Counted from the first letter of the stretch, positions 7,235-17,200 are shown. The stretch: 64,000 nt of DNA from Paenibacillus oleatilyticus (GCF_018998565.1 NZ_JAHNZO010000001.1:325774-389773), one strand, 5' to 3'. Notes: generated by a model from the sequence alone, not told the origin. A program made the numbers and translations.

Positions 7235-9466
7235 TTGCCAAGCATCCTCCGCATCAAAATGAAAGCGCGTTCCGTCTTCTTTAAGCTGCTGCTCAGCTTT
7301 CTCGGGGTAATCGTTCTTCTGGTCATCTTCGAGCTTCTGACCTATGGAGTTTTCCGGCAAAGCCTCCGCGATGAAATCATCAAATACAATACGGTCAATT
7401 TGACGAATACGACAAACGATTTCGAGCAGCATTTTGAGCTGCTGGAGAATACGATGCTGAATTTGTACCTGAACCCGCGGCTGCAGGAGCTGAACAACAA
7501 GCCTTATCTCGATTACGTGGCAGCCAACAAGGTGACGGACTATCTCAGCAATACCGTATCGAATCAGGCGCTATATTTGAACAATTTGTTCGTGTACGAT
7601 GTCAGGCATTCCCTGATGCTGGAGAAATCGCGAGGCGCGAGCCCCGAATCCATGTTCACCGAATATTACGTCAATCCCGTTTACACCTACTCGTTCTGGA
7701 AAAAGCAGTTCGAGCAAGCCGGCCCGATGACGATCTATCCGGCCGCTTCCTACCTGCGAAACGACTCGCCGGGCGATACGACCGGTCCGGTCTGGCCCAT
7801 GCTGGTCAAAAGCCGCTTTTATCCGGATTTCATGATGCTGGCTTTTGTCGATGCGGACCGCATGTTTCAAGCGTTCCACCGCTCGGTGAATGACAACTTT
7901 TACGTCTTGGACGCGAGCGGCCGTCTGCTGTTCGCTTCGGGCTCCGCAGCCGATGAGCCTCTGCCTGCTCTGCCTCCGGGACAGGATTGGGTGAAGGCGG
8001 ATAGCCAGTACTTCTTCTACACCACCGGATCGAAAACCGGATTCACCTATGTGAATCTCGTGCCGGACGGCCATATTTCGTCCCAATTAATCAAGCTGAA
8101 TCTGACCTTCGTCGCCGTCCTGCTCGTCGCCATCGCAGCCAGCGTCACGGTATCCGTCTTGTTCACCGTCCGGTTCAACAATCCGGTCCAGCGCATCGTC
8201 GAGTCGATCAAAAGCTTGAATGAACAGGACACCGTGCCCCGGCACGACAACGAATTCGAGCTCATCCGCGGCAATATCGGCTTTTTGCTCCAGCAGCGGC
8301 ATTTGCGGCATCAGGATCTGGAGGAGAAGCATGCGCTGCTGCGCTATCACAGCTATATGAACAAGCTGAAAAAAATCCGCGGGCTTCCTGTCGCCGGTGC
8401 GGATCATCTAGGGGAACAAAAGCCGTTCCAAGTCGTTCTGTTCCATCTCTCGTTCAATCACCCGTTTCACACGGAAATTCAAGCGGAAGAGGAACGCGCC
8501 GCGTCGTACATTCGCGAATACATTAACCATGTCGTCACGAAGGAGCTGGAAGGGTCGCTCACGTTCCAAATCGAGCGAAATCAGATTTTATCGATCGTGT
8601 ACCCGGAGCCGGGAGAGGAAGACCGCTTGCGTACGACGCTGGACGGCATCGTCGGCGTGCTGAGCACGGACAAAGCCTACTGCTTCCTTACTATTGCCGT
8701 CAGCCCGCTGCATGCGCATACCGCTGACCTGACCGACGCCTACGAAGAGGCGCTGGAGATGATCCGGCACCGGCCGTTCGACGACGAGACGGTCGTGCTT
8801 GAAGCCCCGAGCGTCCCGCAAGAGCCGTTCGTTGTGCCCGATGCGCTGATGCAGGAAATTAAAGCGAACTTGCAGGCGGGGAACGCCGCGAACGTGCTGC
8901 AGGCACTGCGGCGCCTTATGGCGCAGATGGAGAAAAGAAAGGCCGACGCGCTCGCCTACCGCGAGTTTGCCCGCGAAATCACACACAAAACGACCCGGCT
9001 GCTGCATGGCATGGGGCTGGACAGCGGAAAATTAACGGACCTTGAGCCGGAGCAGCTCCATACCGTCTCCAAGCTGGACCGTTATTTCGAAGCGATGATC
9101 GGCGAAGCCTGCCGGCGCATCAACAATAAAAAAGAAGCCGCCGACCCGATTATTACCGGAGCGACCGCTTATGTGACGGAGCGATATACGGAAGATATTA
9201 CGCTGGATCTCGTCGCCTCTTGGCTCAACATTACGGGAGGCTACTTGTCCACTTATTTTAAAGAAAAAACGGGAATCAACTTCCTCGATTTCGTCAACGA
9301 CGTGCGCATCGGCAAAGCGAAGGAGCTGCTGCGGCAGACCGATCTGCGCATTCAGGATGTCGCCGGGCAGGTCGGTTACCAGAACATGAACTCGTTCAAC
9401 CGGATGTTCAAGAAGATTACCGGCGTTACGCCGAGCGAGTACCGGCGATCGGGGACGCAGATGTAG
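7235..9466 (+). CDS. Membrane-anchored AraC-family transcriptional regulator
   Basis: About 743 residues from a TTG at 7235, preceded by AAGGGAG at 10 nt. An ATG at 7103 is also in frame but lies directly behind a TATAAT box and has no ribosome binding site. Layout: first transmembrane segment (FKLLLSFLGVIVLLVIFELL), a long extracytoplasmic sensor part of about 250 residues of Cache-like type, second transmembrane segment (FVAVLLVAIAASVTVSVLF), a middle cytoplasmic part, and a C-terminal double helix-turn-helix of AraC type (VASWLNITGGYLSTYFKEKTG and GYQNMNSFNRMFKKITG). Such YesN/YtdP-like proteins sit beside sugar ABC operons and usually activate them. Divergent position strongly suggests control of the 2.1-7 kb operon. 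Confidence 0.88.
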   Translation: MPSILRIKMKARSVFFKLLLSFLGVIVLLVIFELLTYGVFRQSLRDEIIKYNTVNLTNTTNDFEQHFELLENTMLNLYLNPRLQELNNKPYLDYVAANKVTDYLSNTVSNQALYLNNLFVYDVRHSLMLEKSRGASPESMFTEYYVNPVYTYSFWKKQFEQAGPMTIYPAASYLRNDSPGDTTGPVWPMLVKSRFYPDFMMLAFVDADRMFQAFHRSVNDNFYVLDASGRLLFASGSAADEPLPALPPGQDWVKADSQYFFYTTGSKTGFTYVNLVPDGHISSQLIKLNLTFVAVLLVAIAASVTVSVLFTVRFNNPVQRIVESIKSLNEQDTVPRHDNEFELIRGNIGFLLQQRHLRHQDLEEKHALLRYHSYMNKLKKIRGLPVAGADHLGEQKPFQVVLFHLSFNHPFHTEIQAEEERAASYIREYINHVVTKELEGSLTFQIERNQILSIVYPEPGEEDRLRTTLDGIVGVLSTDKAYCFLTIAVSPLHAHTADLTDAYEEALEMIRHRPFDDETVVLEAPSVPQEPFVVPDALMQEIKANLQAGNAANVLQALRRLMAQMEKRKADALAYREFAREITHKTTRLLHGMGLDSGKLTDLEPEQLHTVSKLDRYFEAMIGEACRRINNKKEAADPIITGATAYVTERYTEDITLDLVASWLNITGGYLSTYFKEKTGINFLDFVNDVRIGKAKELLRQTDLRIQDVAGQVGYQNMNSFNRMFKKITGVTPSEYRRSGTQM

Positions 9467-9531
9467 GCGAGCCGGGGGTTCCGGCCGCCTTCCGGGCAAT
9501 GGCGCCCGCGAAAGCGGCCGCTCAATTCATG

Positions 9532-12045
9532 TCAGATGTCATCCGGGATATCCAATCCGGCCTCCTCTGCCTGTTCAAGATGGTATTTCGCCAAGCTCTC
9601 ATCCGCGAATTCCTTTTCGTTCCGGTAGATTCGGGCCAGCTCGATATGGGCATGCGGATAATCTCTTTCCAAAGCCACGTTAAAATAAGTAATGGCCGCC
9701 GGAATATTTTTGGCTATGCCCAAATCTTGACTGTACACGATTCCCAGGTTGTAGGCCCCCACATTGCTGCCCGCTTCGTAAGCCTGGCGGTAATAATGCA
9801 GCGCCTTTTCGTGATTCCCTTTCAAGTCATGAATATAACCAAGCCAACCAAAGTCCGGCGAGCCCAATACTTCACCCTGCTCATAATGCCAGAGCGCCTT
9901 GTCCAAATCCTGCGGCACCAGTTGTCCCTCGTAATAGATGGCTCCCAGATTGTTGTGGGCAAAATCAAGGCCGCGTTCTGCGGCTTGCCCGGTCCAGTAC
10001 AGCGCCTTATCCGCATCCGGCTCCGTCCCTACGCCGTGCCGGTAGCAGGCGCCCAGACCGTTCATGGCATAAGGGTTGCCTGCGGCTGCGCCCTTTTCGT
10101 ACCAGTAGAAAGCCTTATCGTCATCGAGATAGCCCTCCTGGCTGTAATACATTTGTGCCAGGTTACTCATCGATGGGGCATAGCCTTTCTCGGCCGCAAG
10201 GGTATCGTAGTGGAACGCTTTCTCGTAATTGCCCGCTTCGTAAGCCTCCAAGCTCAAGTTGTACAAAGTTTCGACCGGTGTGTATTCGTCTACGCCACCG
10301 GGATCGGGGCTGCCCGCTTTGGCATAAGCCAGCAGGCGCTTGCGTACGTCGGCATCAAAATAATAGTTATAATAAGTATCCTCCGCATCCTCCAGCACCT
10401 CGGCTTTATCGGCCCTCGCCAGCCCGTATTGCCCTACCGTATAAACTTCAGAGCCTTTAAAGGCATAAGCAAAACCGTCAATCGGCGCTTTCCGCGCCAC
10501 AAGCTCGAATTCATAGTCGCTCAGCCGCTTTTCGGGCGAATAGGCAATGCTCCATAACCCGTGGCGCTTCAGCGCGAAGGCTCCCTCATACAACCACACG
10601 ATGTCCTCGTAATCGTCCAAAGGAAATAACCACGAAGGCTCGTCCGGGTCCCCGTTAAAAATGCCTTTTTTCCCGTCCTTTTGCGCCAGCACCAGGTTGC
10701 TCGACATGGAATCAACGACGGCTTGCAGATCGATCAGAGCATCGTATTCATAAGGCAGCAGAAGGCTTTCCTGCCGCTTGCCGAAAGCACCGTGCTTTTT
10801 ACCTTTGCGGAGGATAAGCAGATTCGGGAAATGGGTTTGCCGGTTCAGCTTATCGAAGCCCGACACGCAGACCGTGCCGTCTTTTTTGTACAAGGTATGG
10901 TGATTGGCATCCTTGTGCGGCTTGACCAGAATAAGCCCCTCGCCGATCGGCTCCACCGCAGTTAACGGAAAGTCTCCGATATAGTTCCAAGATTCGTTGA
11001 AGATTTTGCGGTTTTTTCGCCCTTTCACTGTCGTATGGTAGAACTCCCCGCCGAACTGGAAGGCCTCTTCATGCTCGAAGGGTACGATGACGGAGCCGGA
11101 TTGATCCAGCACGCCCCAGCCGCCATCTTTTTTCCCGGTAAAAAAAATGCCGGCCAGCGCTTCCAGGCTCTCGTACTCGGTCGGCGTAACCGCCCGGCCT
11201 TCGAGATTGATAAGTCCGAATTTATCGTCCCGTTTGACAATGGCGGAAATCGTACCGTATTCAAAATCGAGAGCATCGTCCCATACGAGCGGGATGACGG
11301 TTTTCCCGGACTTATGTACATAGCCGTACTTGCCCGCCCGGGAGACCACGGCGAGATCTTCGCAGCTGAAATCGTAAAATTCGTCAAACTGCGGGCTGAA
11401 CAGGATGCTGCCAGCCTTGTCTTTCAGGCCCCACAAGCCGTTTTCCTCAAAAATCTCTACATCCGCCTCGTCTTCGTAAGGCTCCCAAATCGACGCCCAG
11501 CCGTATTCGTAATTCGGGTAATTAAGCAATTCGGCAAACGACTTAAAGCCAGGGTTCACATCCATCAATTCGGAATAGCGCAGCAGCGAAATGTCATCGT
11601 TGTCCATCGCCTTGGTGATGATCTCGTTGTTGTGGGCAATATTCGCCCGCCATGTTTCCGCCTGCTCGGCATGGGGGATATCATCCATATTGAACACGTC
11701 CCACGCATCCAGATGGAAATACGGGAGGTCTAATTTTTCGAGATAGCTCAAAAGCTTCGTTTTGGCTTCGGCAAAGGCTGCTTTGTCTGCAATCAGCCCT
11801 TCCTGCTTCTCCAGAAACTCGTAAAACCGCTTCAGGTTATCGATTCCTGCCCGGGCATTGTAATACAGTCCCGCGTTGTCCGGCTCCGTATGGTTGTTAT
11901 AATTATTGCCATCGATAAACCCTCCGTCGACCAAGAGAGGCTGTAAACATAGGGGCATTTCGTAGCCCCATTCCATCATCATCGTATCGTCATCCCGCGC
12001 TTCGGAAGGGGCGCTGACATTGTATAAATAGACTCTGTGCGACAT
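9532..12045 (-). CDS. WG-repeat and Sel1-repeat protein
   Basis: An 837-residue soluble protein without signal peptide. The first 200 residues form an uncharacterised domain (starts MSHRVYLYNVSAPSEARDDD). Residues about 205-500 hold WG-type beta repeats (NGLWGLKDKAG, GKYGYVHKSGK, DKFGLINLEGR, GGWGVLDQSGS). Residues about 590-830 hold about six Sel1-like helical repeats (AAEKGYAPSMSNLAQMYY, GNPYAMNGLGACYRHG, LDFAHNNLGAIYYEGQ). Both repeat types make protein-protein interfaces; no catalytic motif is visible. AAGGAGA precedes the ATG. The gene upstream on the same strand starts 43 bp away and is probably co-transcribed. Function unknown; a scaffold or a contact-system immunity-type role is possible. 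Confidence 0.85.
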   Translation of the reverse strand: MSHRVYLYNVSAPSEARDDDTMMMEWGYEMPLCLQPLLVDGGFIDGNNYNNHTEPDNAGLYYNARAGIDNLKRFYEFLEKQEGLIADKAAFAEAKTKLLSYLEKLDLPYFHLDAWDVFNMDDIPHAEQAETWRANIAHNNEIITKAMDNDDISLLRYSELMDVNPGFKSFAELLNYPNYEYGWASIWEPYEDEADVEIFEENGLWGLKDKAGSILFSPQFDEFYDFSCEDLAVVSRAGKYGYVHKSGKTVIPLVWDDALDFEYGTISAIVKRDDKFGLINLEGRAVTPTEYESLEALAGIFFTGKKDGGWGVLDQSGSVIVPFEHEEAFQFGGEFYHTTVKGRKNRKIFNESWNYIGDFPLTAVEPIGEGLILVKPHKDANHHTLYKKDGTVCVSGFDKLNRQTHFPNLLILRKGKKHGAFGKRQESLLLPYEYDALIDLQAVVDSMSSNLVLAQKDGKKGIFNGDPDEPSWLFPLDDYEDIVWLYEGAFALKRHGLWSIAYSPEKRLSDYEFELVARKAPIDGFAYAFKGSEVYTVGQYGLARADKAEVLEDAEDTYYNYYFDADVRKRLLAYAKAGSPDPGGVDEYTPVETLYNLSLEAYEAGNYEKAFHYDTLAAEKGYAPSMSNLAQMYYSQEGYLDDDKAFYWYEKGAAAGNPYAMNGLGACYRHGVGTEPDADKALYWTGQAAERGLDFAHNNLGAIYYEGQLVPQDLDKALWHYEQGEVLGSPDFGWLGYIHDLKGNHEKALHYYRQAYEAGSNVGAYNLGIVYSQDLGIAKNIPAAITYFNVALERDYPHAHIELARIYRNEKEFADESLAKYHLEQAEEAGLDIPDDI

Positions 12046-12087
12046 CGCTGTTCTCCTTCGTAGGCCGCCGCAGCGGACAGCCTTTGT

Positions 12088-12798
12088 TTATGTATGTTTG
12101 TCGCGCTTCCAGACGCGGTAGCGTTCCGAAATGACCGGCTCGATGATCCGGTAATTCTCGATCGTATCTTCCACGTGGTAGATCGTCGGCAGGCCTGCTG
12201 CCAATAGTTCCGCGAAATCCGATGCCGTATAAATATCGTTATGAATATTCAGGTATTCGCGCGCAAACGCATCCGCCTCGTCCGACAGGTCGTTCGAGGT
12301 CAGCACACCATCCCAGTTTGTGCGAAAAAATTGGGCGCCTGTCATTTCATCCCGTTTCACCAGCTCGATATCCGGCAGATCCCGTTTCCGGCTTTGATTA
12401 CGGAGCAAATCGTTTTTGATCACCCACGCAACGAACATGCCGGTCGGGACATAAGCTTGAAATATGTCCAGTTCTTGCGGAAAGTCCCCTTCGTAATGCC
12501 ACTTCGCTTTATCGAACACGTACAGCTCTTTTTCCTTGATCTGAAACAAGACGTCCGTCGGTTCTTCGGCGAAGCCTTTAGCTCTCAGCTCATAAGCCCG
12601 TTCATTCAACCGGTCGACGGCTTCCTCCTTGGTTGGATACGGCTCGTAGGTCGGATTCATCGTCTTTTTATCAGGATACAGCCGGCCTTTGATGACGTTC
12701 AGGATATAGACCTGCGGTCCTTCCGTAATGGTCAGATGCACATAATCTTTAAAGGTCTTTCTCTGCTTGGTTACTACCGTTTCGATCTTTTTCGTCAT
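12088..12798 (-). CDS. Uncharacterised protein, possible WGR-like N-terminus
   Basis: About 236 residues from the ATG (MTKKIETVV) that follows GGGGAGAACA; a slightly longer start at 12816 is less well placed. The first 90 residues have the spacing of a WGR-type domain: a strand with VYILNVIKGRLYPDKK, then PYPTKEEAVDRLNERAYELRAKGF. That likeness is weak and unconfirmed. The C-terminal half is mixed alpha/beta with many charged residues and no known motif. No signal peptide or membrane segment. It lies 42 bp upstream of the WG/Sel1-repeat gene on the same strand, so the two probably form one operon and may act together. Confidence 0.65.
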   Translation of the reverse strand: MTKKIETVVTKQRKTFKDYVHLTITEGPQVYILNVIKGRLYPDKKTMNPTYEPYPTKEEAVDRLNERAYELRAKGFAEEPTDVLFQIKEKELYVFDKAKWHYEGDFPQELDIFQAYVPTGMFVAWVIKNDLLRNQSRKRDLPDIELVKRDEMTGAQFFRTNWDGVLTSNDLSDEADAFAREYLNIHNDIYTASDFAELLAAGLPTIYHVEDTIENYRIIEPVISERYRVWKRDKHT

Positions 12799-13048
12799 TG
12801 TTCTCCCCAAATCCATACACGAAGTTAAGCTTCTGTAGTTACCAGCTTACCTTGGAATGCATTTTATGGGAATCCTGCAAAATTACCAAACTCAACCTGC
12901 TTTCCTCCAGAGAAAACCACTCTTCAATACCGCCTGCCGCGGACTGGAATTTTTTCCGAAAAACCTATTTCCGTACACCATTTTGCTATATACTGGTACT
13001 ATTGTGCATGTTGGATACAGATTTTAGAAAAAGTTGGCGGAGTGAAGC

Positions 13049-14233
13049 ATGAACAACCTATTTTTGCGCAAGTTGACAATATTCCTATCATTACTGGCTT
13101 TATGCTCGGGCTGCAAATTAACCACGGGTGCCCCATCATCTGCGCCTGCAGAATCAGGAACAACGACCCAGATGGCGACACCGACGGCTCCTCAGACGCT
13201 GGCTCAAACTCCTGCAGCATCGGAAAAACCGAAGCCGCCGGCAGCATCGCAGGCGGAAGTTCCGCCACCGAAACCGGTTACCGCGCAGGAGTTGCCGAAC
13301 GAGGGAACTTATGCAAGAGCCGGGGAAAACCCGCTTTGGCTGGGCAGGGCCGAAATTAGCAAGCGGGACAATGGCGTTTATCATTTGGAAGTGAATGTAT
13401 CGAGTGGGTTCGCTCATAATATCGGGTCCATGGAATCGGATTTTACCATCGCCTTCGGGAAAGTGAAATTGCTGAATGAAGAGTACGATAACGTATCGGT
13501 AACCTTCGCCGAAAACCGACTCGTAATCGACTATCCCGATTCCAAATTATTCGGCGGTCATAATGCAGAACCGCGAGGCACTTATTATTTATTGAAATCG
13601 CCGATCGATTCCCCGTTTCTTGCCAAACTTTACGATGCGGCCAAGATAGAACCATCGTACCGGGAAGGGTTCACCGATATCCGGACAGTTAACGCGGATC
13701 AAGGAAAACAGCTATTGCTGCTTCAATCGTACAGTGCGGTCGATCGATCTAACCTTGTTTCGGAGCAAGTGGTGATCTATGACGAGCATAGCAAGGAGTT
13801 CAACGTCATTGGCGAAATCGATGCGGTAAACCGAAGGAAGGTAGCCGATCGTTTAATAGGCTTAGGTTACTCGGAAGATACAGTATATCTGGCAACACGA
13901 AAAGCCGAATTCGACCGATACCAGGAGAAGATGATGCAGAGATTTGATGACGAAGGAAACTCCGGGCTGGAAGCCCCCCTTTCCGAACAGGAAGCGTTCT
14001 TTATTGCGACCGGAATAGGAGGAGTAACAAGCCATGCAGACAACCGCCGCAATGAAGACAACATCGGCTCGATTTTCATTCAAGAAGTTTCCTCATCCGA
14101 CGATGAGAATGTGACCATCCACGAGTACGAAGCGGTCCGTAATGGAGACGATGACGAACATACGGCAACGGGAAACTGGATTCACGTAAACCGAGCCACG
14201 GGAAGAGTGACGGATATGTTTGACGAGAAGTAG
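13049..14233 (+). CDS. Predicted lipoprotein, unknown function
   Basis: 394 residues. The N-terminus is a lipoprotein signal (positive NNLFLRK, hydrophobic core TIFLSLLALCSGC with the lipid-modified Cys near residue 22). Residues 25-75 form a low-complexity linker rich in Pro, Ala, Thr, Ser and Gln. The rest is a folded domain of unknown type (LEVNVSSGFAHNIGSMESDF) with a highly acidic C-terminus. It should be attached to the outer face of the membrane. It stands alone, divergent from the 12-kb gene pair and convergent with sstT, sharing a terminator with it. No family recognised. Confidence 0.75.
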   Translation: MNNLFLRKLTIFLSLLALCSGCKLTTGAPSSAPAESGTTTQMATPTAPQTLAQTPAASEKPKPPAASQAEVPPPKPVTAQELPNEGTYARAGENPLWLGRAEISKRDNGVYHLEVNVSSGFAHNIGSMESDFTIAFGKVKLLNEEYDNVSVTFAENRLVIDYPDSKLFGGHNAEPRGTYYLLKSPIDSPFLAKLYDAAKIEPSYREGFTDIRTVNADQGKQLLLLQSYSAVDRSNLVSEQVVIYDEHSKEFNVIGEIDAVNRRKVADRLIGLGYSEDTVYLATRKAEFDRYQEKMMQRFDDEGNSGLEAPLSEQEAFFIATGIGGVTSHADNRRNEDNIGSIFIQEVSSSDDENVTIHEYEAVRNGDDDEHTATGNWIHVNRATGRVTDMFDEK

Positions 14234-14276
14234 AGCGGGGTGCAGCTTGGAGGTTGTATCGTCAGCTACGGGAAGC

Positions 14277-14308
14277 AAAAAAGCAGGGGCCTAAGCTCCT
14301 GCTTTTTA
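14277..14308. terminator. Bidirectional intrinsic terminator between lipoprotein gene and sstT
   Basis: Arms AAAAAGCAGGGGC (14278-14290) and GCTCCTGCTTTTT (14295-14307) pair with a single wobble around loop CTAA. The A-run and T-run allow termination in both directions, ending the lipoprotein gene (+) and sstT (-). Confidence 0.85.
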
Positions 14309-14318
14309 ACATTTTTAT

Positions 14319-15548
14319 CTACACATGAACCATAACTTCCTTGCCTTCTTTACGTTTTTTGGCATACTCAGCCGTTGCTGTAAAAAGTACGTCGGAGGAA
14401 GAATTGAGTGCGGTTTCAAAAGAGTCCTGTAAAACACCTATGATGAAACCTACACCAACGACCTGAATCGCAATATCGTTCGGAATGCCGAATAAGCTGC
14501 ACGCCAGCGGAATGAGTAAGAGCGATCCGCCGGCAACACCTGAGGCGCCTGCGGCTGCTACAGCGGATAGAACGCTAAGAATAAGCGCCGTACCAAAATC
14601 CACCTTAATGCCAAGCGTATGAACAGCTGCGAGAGTCAGGACAGAAATCGTAACCGCCGCGCCCGCCATGTTAATCGTAGCACCTAAAGGAATGGATACC
14701 GAATACGTATCCTTATCGAGCCCCAGTTTTTCACATAATCTCATGTTGATCGGAATGTTTGCAGCTGAACTTCGAGTAAAGAATGCGGTAATCCCACTTT
14801 CCTTCAAGCAAGTAAACACAAGTCGATATGGATTTCTGCGAGTATTCAGGTATACGATTAACGGATTGACAACTAGCGCTATACATAGCATGCATCCAAT
14901 AAGAACGAGAAGTAATTTTCCGTAATCGAGCAAGGAAGCAAGCCCGTTTGTTGTAATCGAATCAAAAACAAGTCCCATGATTCCTAGCGGTGCTAAATTG
15001 ATTACCCATTTGACGATATGGGATACCGCATCCGAAAAATTAGCAAGCATGTTTTTGGTATGATCATGAGCACTTCTTAAAGCAATGCCAAGAAGGATGG
15101 CCCAAGCCAGAATCCCAATATAGTTGGCATTCATTAGGGCGTTTACCGGGTTGTCAATAATCTGAAAAAGCAATGTCTTTAATACTTGTACAATTCCCTC
15201 GGGTGGAGTCAAGTCTTTGACACCTTTTACAAGGGAAAAGCTGACCGGAAATATAAAACTTGCAATAACTGCTGTCAGCCCGGCCAGAAAAGTACTTATC
15301 CCATAGAGGACGATAACCGCTTTCATGTTCGTTTGATGACCTTTTTTATGTTTAGAGATGGCGGACATCACCAGGAGCAAGACCAATACAGGCGCAACCG
15401 ATTTTAAAGCGGTTACAAATAAAGAACCGAAAATGGCGATCCCCTTTGCATTAGGAACCGATAAAGCCAGTATAATACCAATGATAATTCCAATTAGTAT
15501 TCGTTTTACCAAGCTCAATCGATTCCAGTTTTGCACTAATGTTGACAT
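14319..15548 (-). CDS. sstT: Serine/threonine:Na+ symporter SstT
   Basis: 409 residues of the dicarboxylate/amino acid:cation symporter family. Eight or more membrane segments are visible with the family's conserved serine-rich and asparagine motifs: [12 protein letters not shown], then [15 protein letters not shown] and the hairpin [15 protein letters not shown]. These features and length fit SstT (about 400-410 residues), which imports L-serine and L-threonine with sodium. GGAGGG precedes the ATG. Single gene. It fits the window's serine/threonine/glycine catabolic genes (tdh-kbl, sdaAA/AB), though it lies far from them. Confidence 0.9.
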   Translation of the reverse strand: MSTLVQNWNRLSLVKRILIGIIIGIILALSVPNAKGIAIFGSLFVTALKSVAPVLVLLLVMSAISKHKKGHQTNMKAVIVLYGISTFLAGLTAVIASFIFPVSFSLVKGVKDLTPPEGIVQVLKTLLFQIIDNPVNALMNANYIGILAWAILLGIALRSAHDHTKNMLANFSDAVSHIVKWVINLAPLGIMGLVFDSITTNGLASLLDYGKLLLVLIGCMLCIALVVNPLIVYLNTRRNPYRLVFTCLKESGITAFFTRSSAANIPINMRLCEKLGLDKDTYSVSIPLGATINMAGAAVTISVLTLAAVHTLGIKVDFGTALILSVLSAVAAAGASGVAGGSLLLIPLACSLFGIPNDIAIQVVGVGFIIGVLQDSFETALNSSSDVLFTATAEYAKKRKEGKEVMVHV

Positions 15549-15761
15549 GAATTCCCTCCAGTTTCAATGTAGAAATATAACTAACCCAGTCATCAGTTGT
15601 CATGAGGCAAGTATATTTAACGTTAGTTTAACACGAAAATTGTCCGTTGTGTGTACGAGTGTAAAATTTATAATAATGTCCTATTTTTTTACTAATTGGC
15701 TACATTAAGTTATAGTCTATTTTAAATCTTCCCGTTCACTTTTATACATCCATGTTCCATC

Positions 15762-16046
15762 TTACTTCCCTTTATGACGAAGGAATAGAATAGTTTGTCG
15801 TTTTGATCTAAAACAATCTCCCACCCCTTGGAAAACAAGAACCAAATTTTCATTGGACTCACGATAACGGGGACCCTCTCGTTTCTCTAACACTTCCTTA
15901 AGGACAAATCGATTTTTCTTGCCTTCTGTCGGCCCATCATAAATAGTTAGAAACTCGCTTAGCTCGTCCATCGGATTTACGCCTTCCACGTACATATAGC
16001 CGTTAGTCAAAGGGAATAAATGATTATTGTAACCAAGATTTTCCAA
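15762..16046 (-). CDS. Hypothetical protein, possibly the C-terminal remnant of a longer gene
   Basis: 94 residues from a TTG start with only a marginal GGGAG site 4-5 nt upstream. Residues 1-60 read as a normal soluble protein (LFPLTNGYMYVEGVNPMDELS). An in-frame TGA lies a little upstream, while a neighbouring frame there reads MYAGSDSSDASGADW before the same region, so a frameshift that cut off an N-terminal part is possible. Family not recognised. It lies at the edge of the AT-rich island. It may be a small intact gene or a decayed one. Confidence 0.4.
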   Translation of the reverse strand: MENLGYNNHLFPLTNGYMYVEGVNPMDELSEFLTIYDGPTEGKKNRFVLKEVLEKREGPRYRESNENLVLVFQGVGDCFRSKRQTILFLRHKGK

Positions 16047-16093
16047 TCGGCTCCCGATGCATCGGAAGAATCAGAACCGGCGTACATTTCATA

Positions 16094-16297
16094 TTAACTT
16101 CGAACAAAACCAATAAATAATAATAGACTGATGAAAAGAAGTAAAAAACCAACTGCCCTTTTAACAATGATTATAAAACGTGAAGGCTCTTTTACCGACA
16201 AGAAAAGCTCATCAGTTCTATAGTACTTCATATATTTGGGAAAAAATAAAAATCCTATTGATAATAATAGTAGAACGATTGCTTGTATTATTAACAT
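16094..16297 (-). CDS. Small two-pass membrane protein (DUF6199-like)
   Basis: 67 residues: hydrophobic segment 1 (LIIQAIVLLLLSIGFLFF), a short loop with PKYMKYYRTDELFLSVKEPSRF, and hydrophobic segment 2 (AVGFLLLFISLLLFIGFV). The loop pattern (a Pro before an aromatic/basic run, then EPS and a basic residue before the second helix) resembles small DUF6199-type membrane proteins; that likeness is from memory of the pattern. GAGGGA precedes the ATG. No function known. It lies just upstream of the 94-residue gene on the same strand. Confidence 0.6.
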   Translation of the reverse strand: MLIIQAIVLLLLSIGFLFFPKYMKYYRTDELFLSVKEPSRFIIIVKRAVGFLLLFISLLLFIGFVRS

Positions 16298-16379
16298 GAA
16301 TGATCCCTCACATTAGACTTCCGCCCCATTTTTCCGAGCCTTGGACTTAATATATATCGGATACAGTGAAGACTAAAAT

Positions 16380-16412
16380 AACCTTAGTCCGGAATACTGC
16401 CGAACTAAGGTT
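16380..16412 (-). terminator. Terminator-like hairpin after the methyltransferase gene
   Basis: Arms AACCTTAGT (16380-16388) and ACTAAGGTT (16404-16412) match perfectly; on the minus strand ATTTTAG follows. Placed 39 bp after the methyltransferase stop. Confidence 0.6.
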
Positions 16413-16450
16413 AACTGAAATACTCTCTGTCCTATTGCCCACAGGATATC

Positions 16451-17200
16451 CTATAACCTGGCAATGATCATAAAACGTTCAGAGTTGGTTTTAATTCCTT
16501 TTTCAGTTTGATTTTCCGCAATAAATTGTTGAAGGATTTGAAAATCAAATTCGGTTTGTCCAAAGTTGGGGATAATCGGAGTGTGCTTCAAAAGAAAAAT
16601 CAGATCCTCGGCCGTCTGGTAAAATTCAATGACGTTACAATCAAATGACTGTATCTCTGTAAACCCCGCTTCGCTCAATTCTGCAATATATTGATGTTTT
16701 AATGTGCCTTCAGTTATCCCTAACGCCTGCCCTCTTCCGAACGCTTTTTTAATATTTAACTTGTCATTTTCGCTTACTTGCTGAGTCAGGAATATGCCTT
16801 CCTTATCCAATACTTTTGCTACTTCTTTAGCATAGAAAGCCGAATGTCGACAAGTAACTATATTAAAGAAATTTTCAGGAAAATGTAGTTCTTGGGCGTC
16901 CATCTGTAGAAAACGAACATTCGCTCTGCCTGAGTTGGCCAAATTGTTAGTTGCGGTTTCGATCATTCCAGTTGATTGATCAATCCCCACTAACAGCAAT
17001 GCGGCTTCGGCTATTGATAAAATCGCTTCGCCACCGCCTGTGCCGATATCCAGTAACAAATCCGACTTCTTGCATGCCTTTGTTACTTCGCTGTAGAAAT
17101 CCCATTTTATTCCTTCCGAGCTACATTTCACATTGCTGAAATTCCATCCGTTGGTTTTTCCAACTTTATCATAAAATTGTTTATAGTCCATTGAATTCAT
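16451..17200 (-). CDS. Class I SAM-dependent methyltransferase
   Basis: 249 residues. The SAM-binding motif I is clear (LLLDIGTGGGEAILSIAE, residues about 49-66), followed by the acidic end of strand 2 (LVGIDQSTGMIETA) and a motif around FPENFFNIVTCRHSAFYA. This is the Methyltransf_11/25 type, which methylates small molecules; substrate unknown. GGAAGGTG lies 7 nt before the ATG. It is the first gene of the AT-rich island on this side and is followed by a terminator. Not obviously in an operon with its neighbours. Confidence 0.88.
   Translation of the reverse strand: MNSMDYKQFYDKVGKTNGWNFSNVKCSSEGIKWDFYSEVTKACKKSDLLLDIGTGGGEAILSIAEAALLLVGIDQSTGMIETATNNLANSGRANVRFLQMDAQELHFPENFFNIVTCRHSAFYAKEVAKVLDKEGIFLTQQVSENDKLNIKKAFGRGQALGITEGTLKHQYIAELSEAGFTEIQSFDCNVIEFYQTAEDLIFLLKHTPIIPNFGQTEFDFQILQQFIAENQTEKGIKTNSERFMIIARL

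Noticed and set aside
16046..16093. Programmed frameshift for the 94-residue gene
   Set aside because: No slippery heptamer or downstream structure seen; a simple truncation or a small intact gene is more likely.
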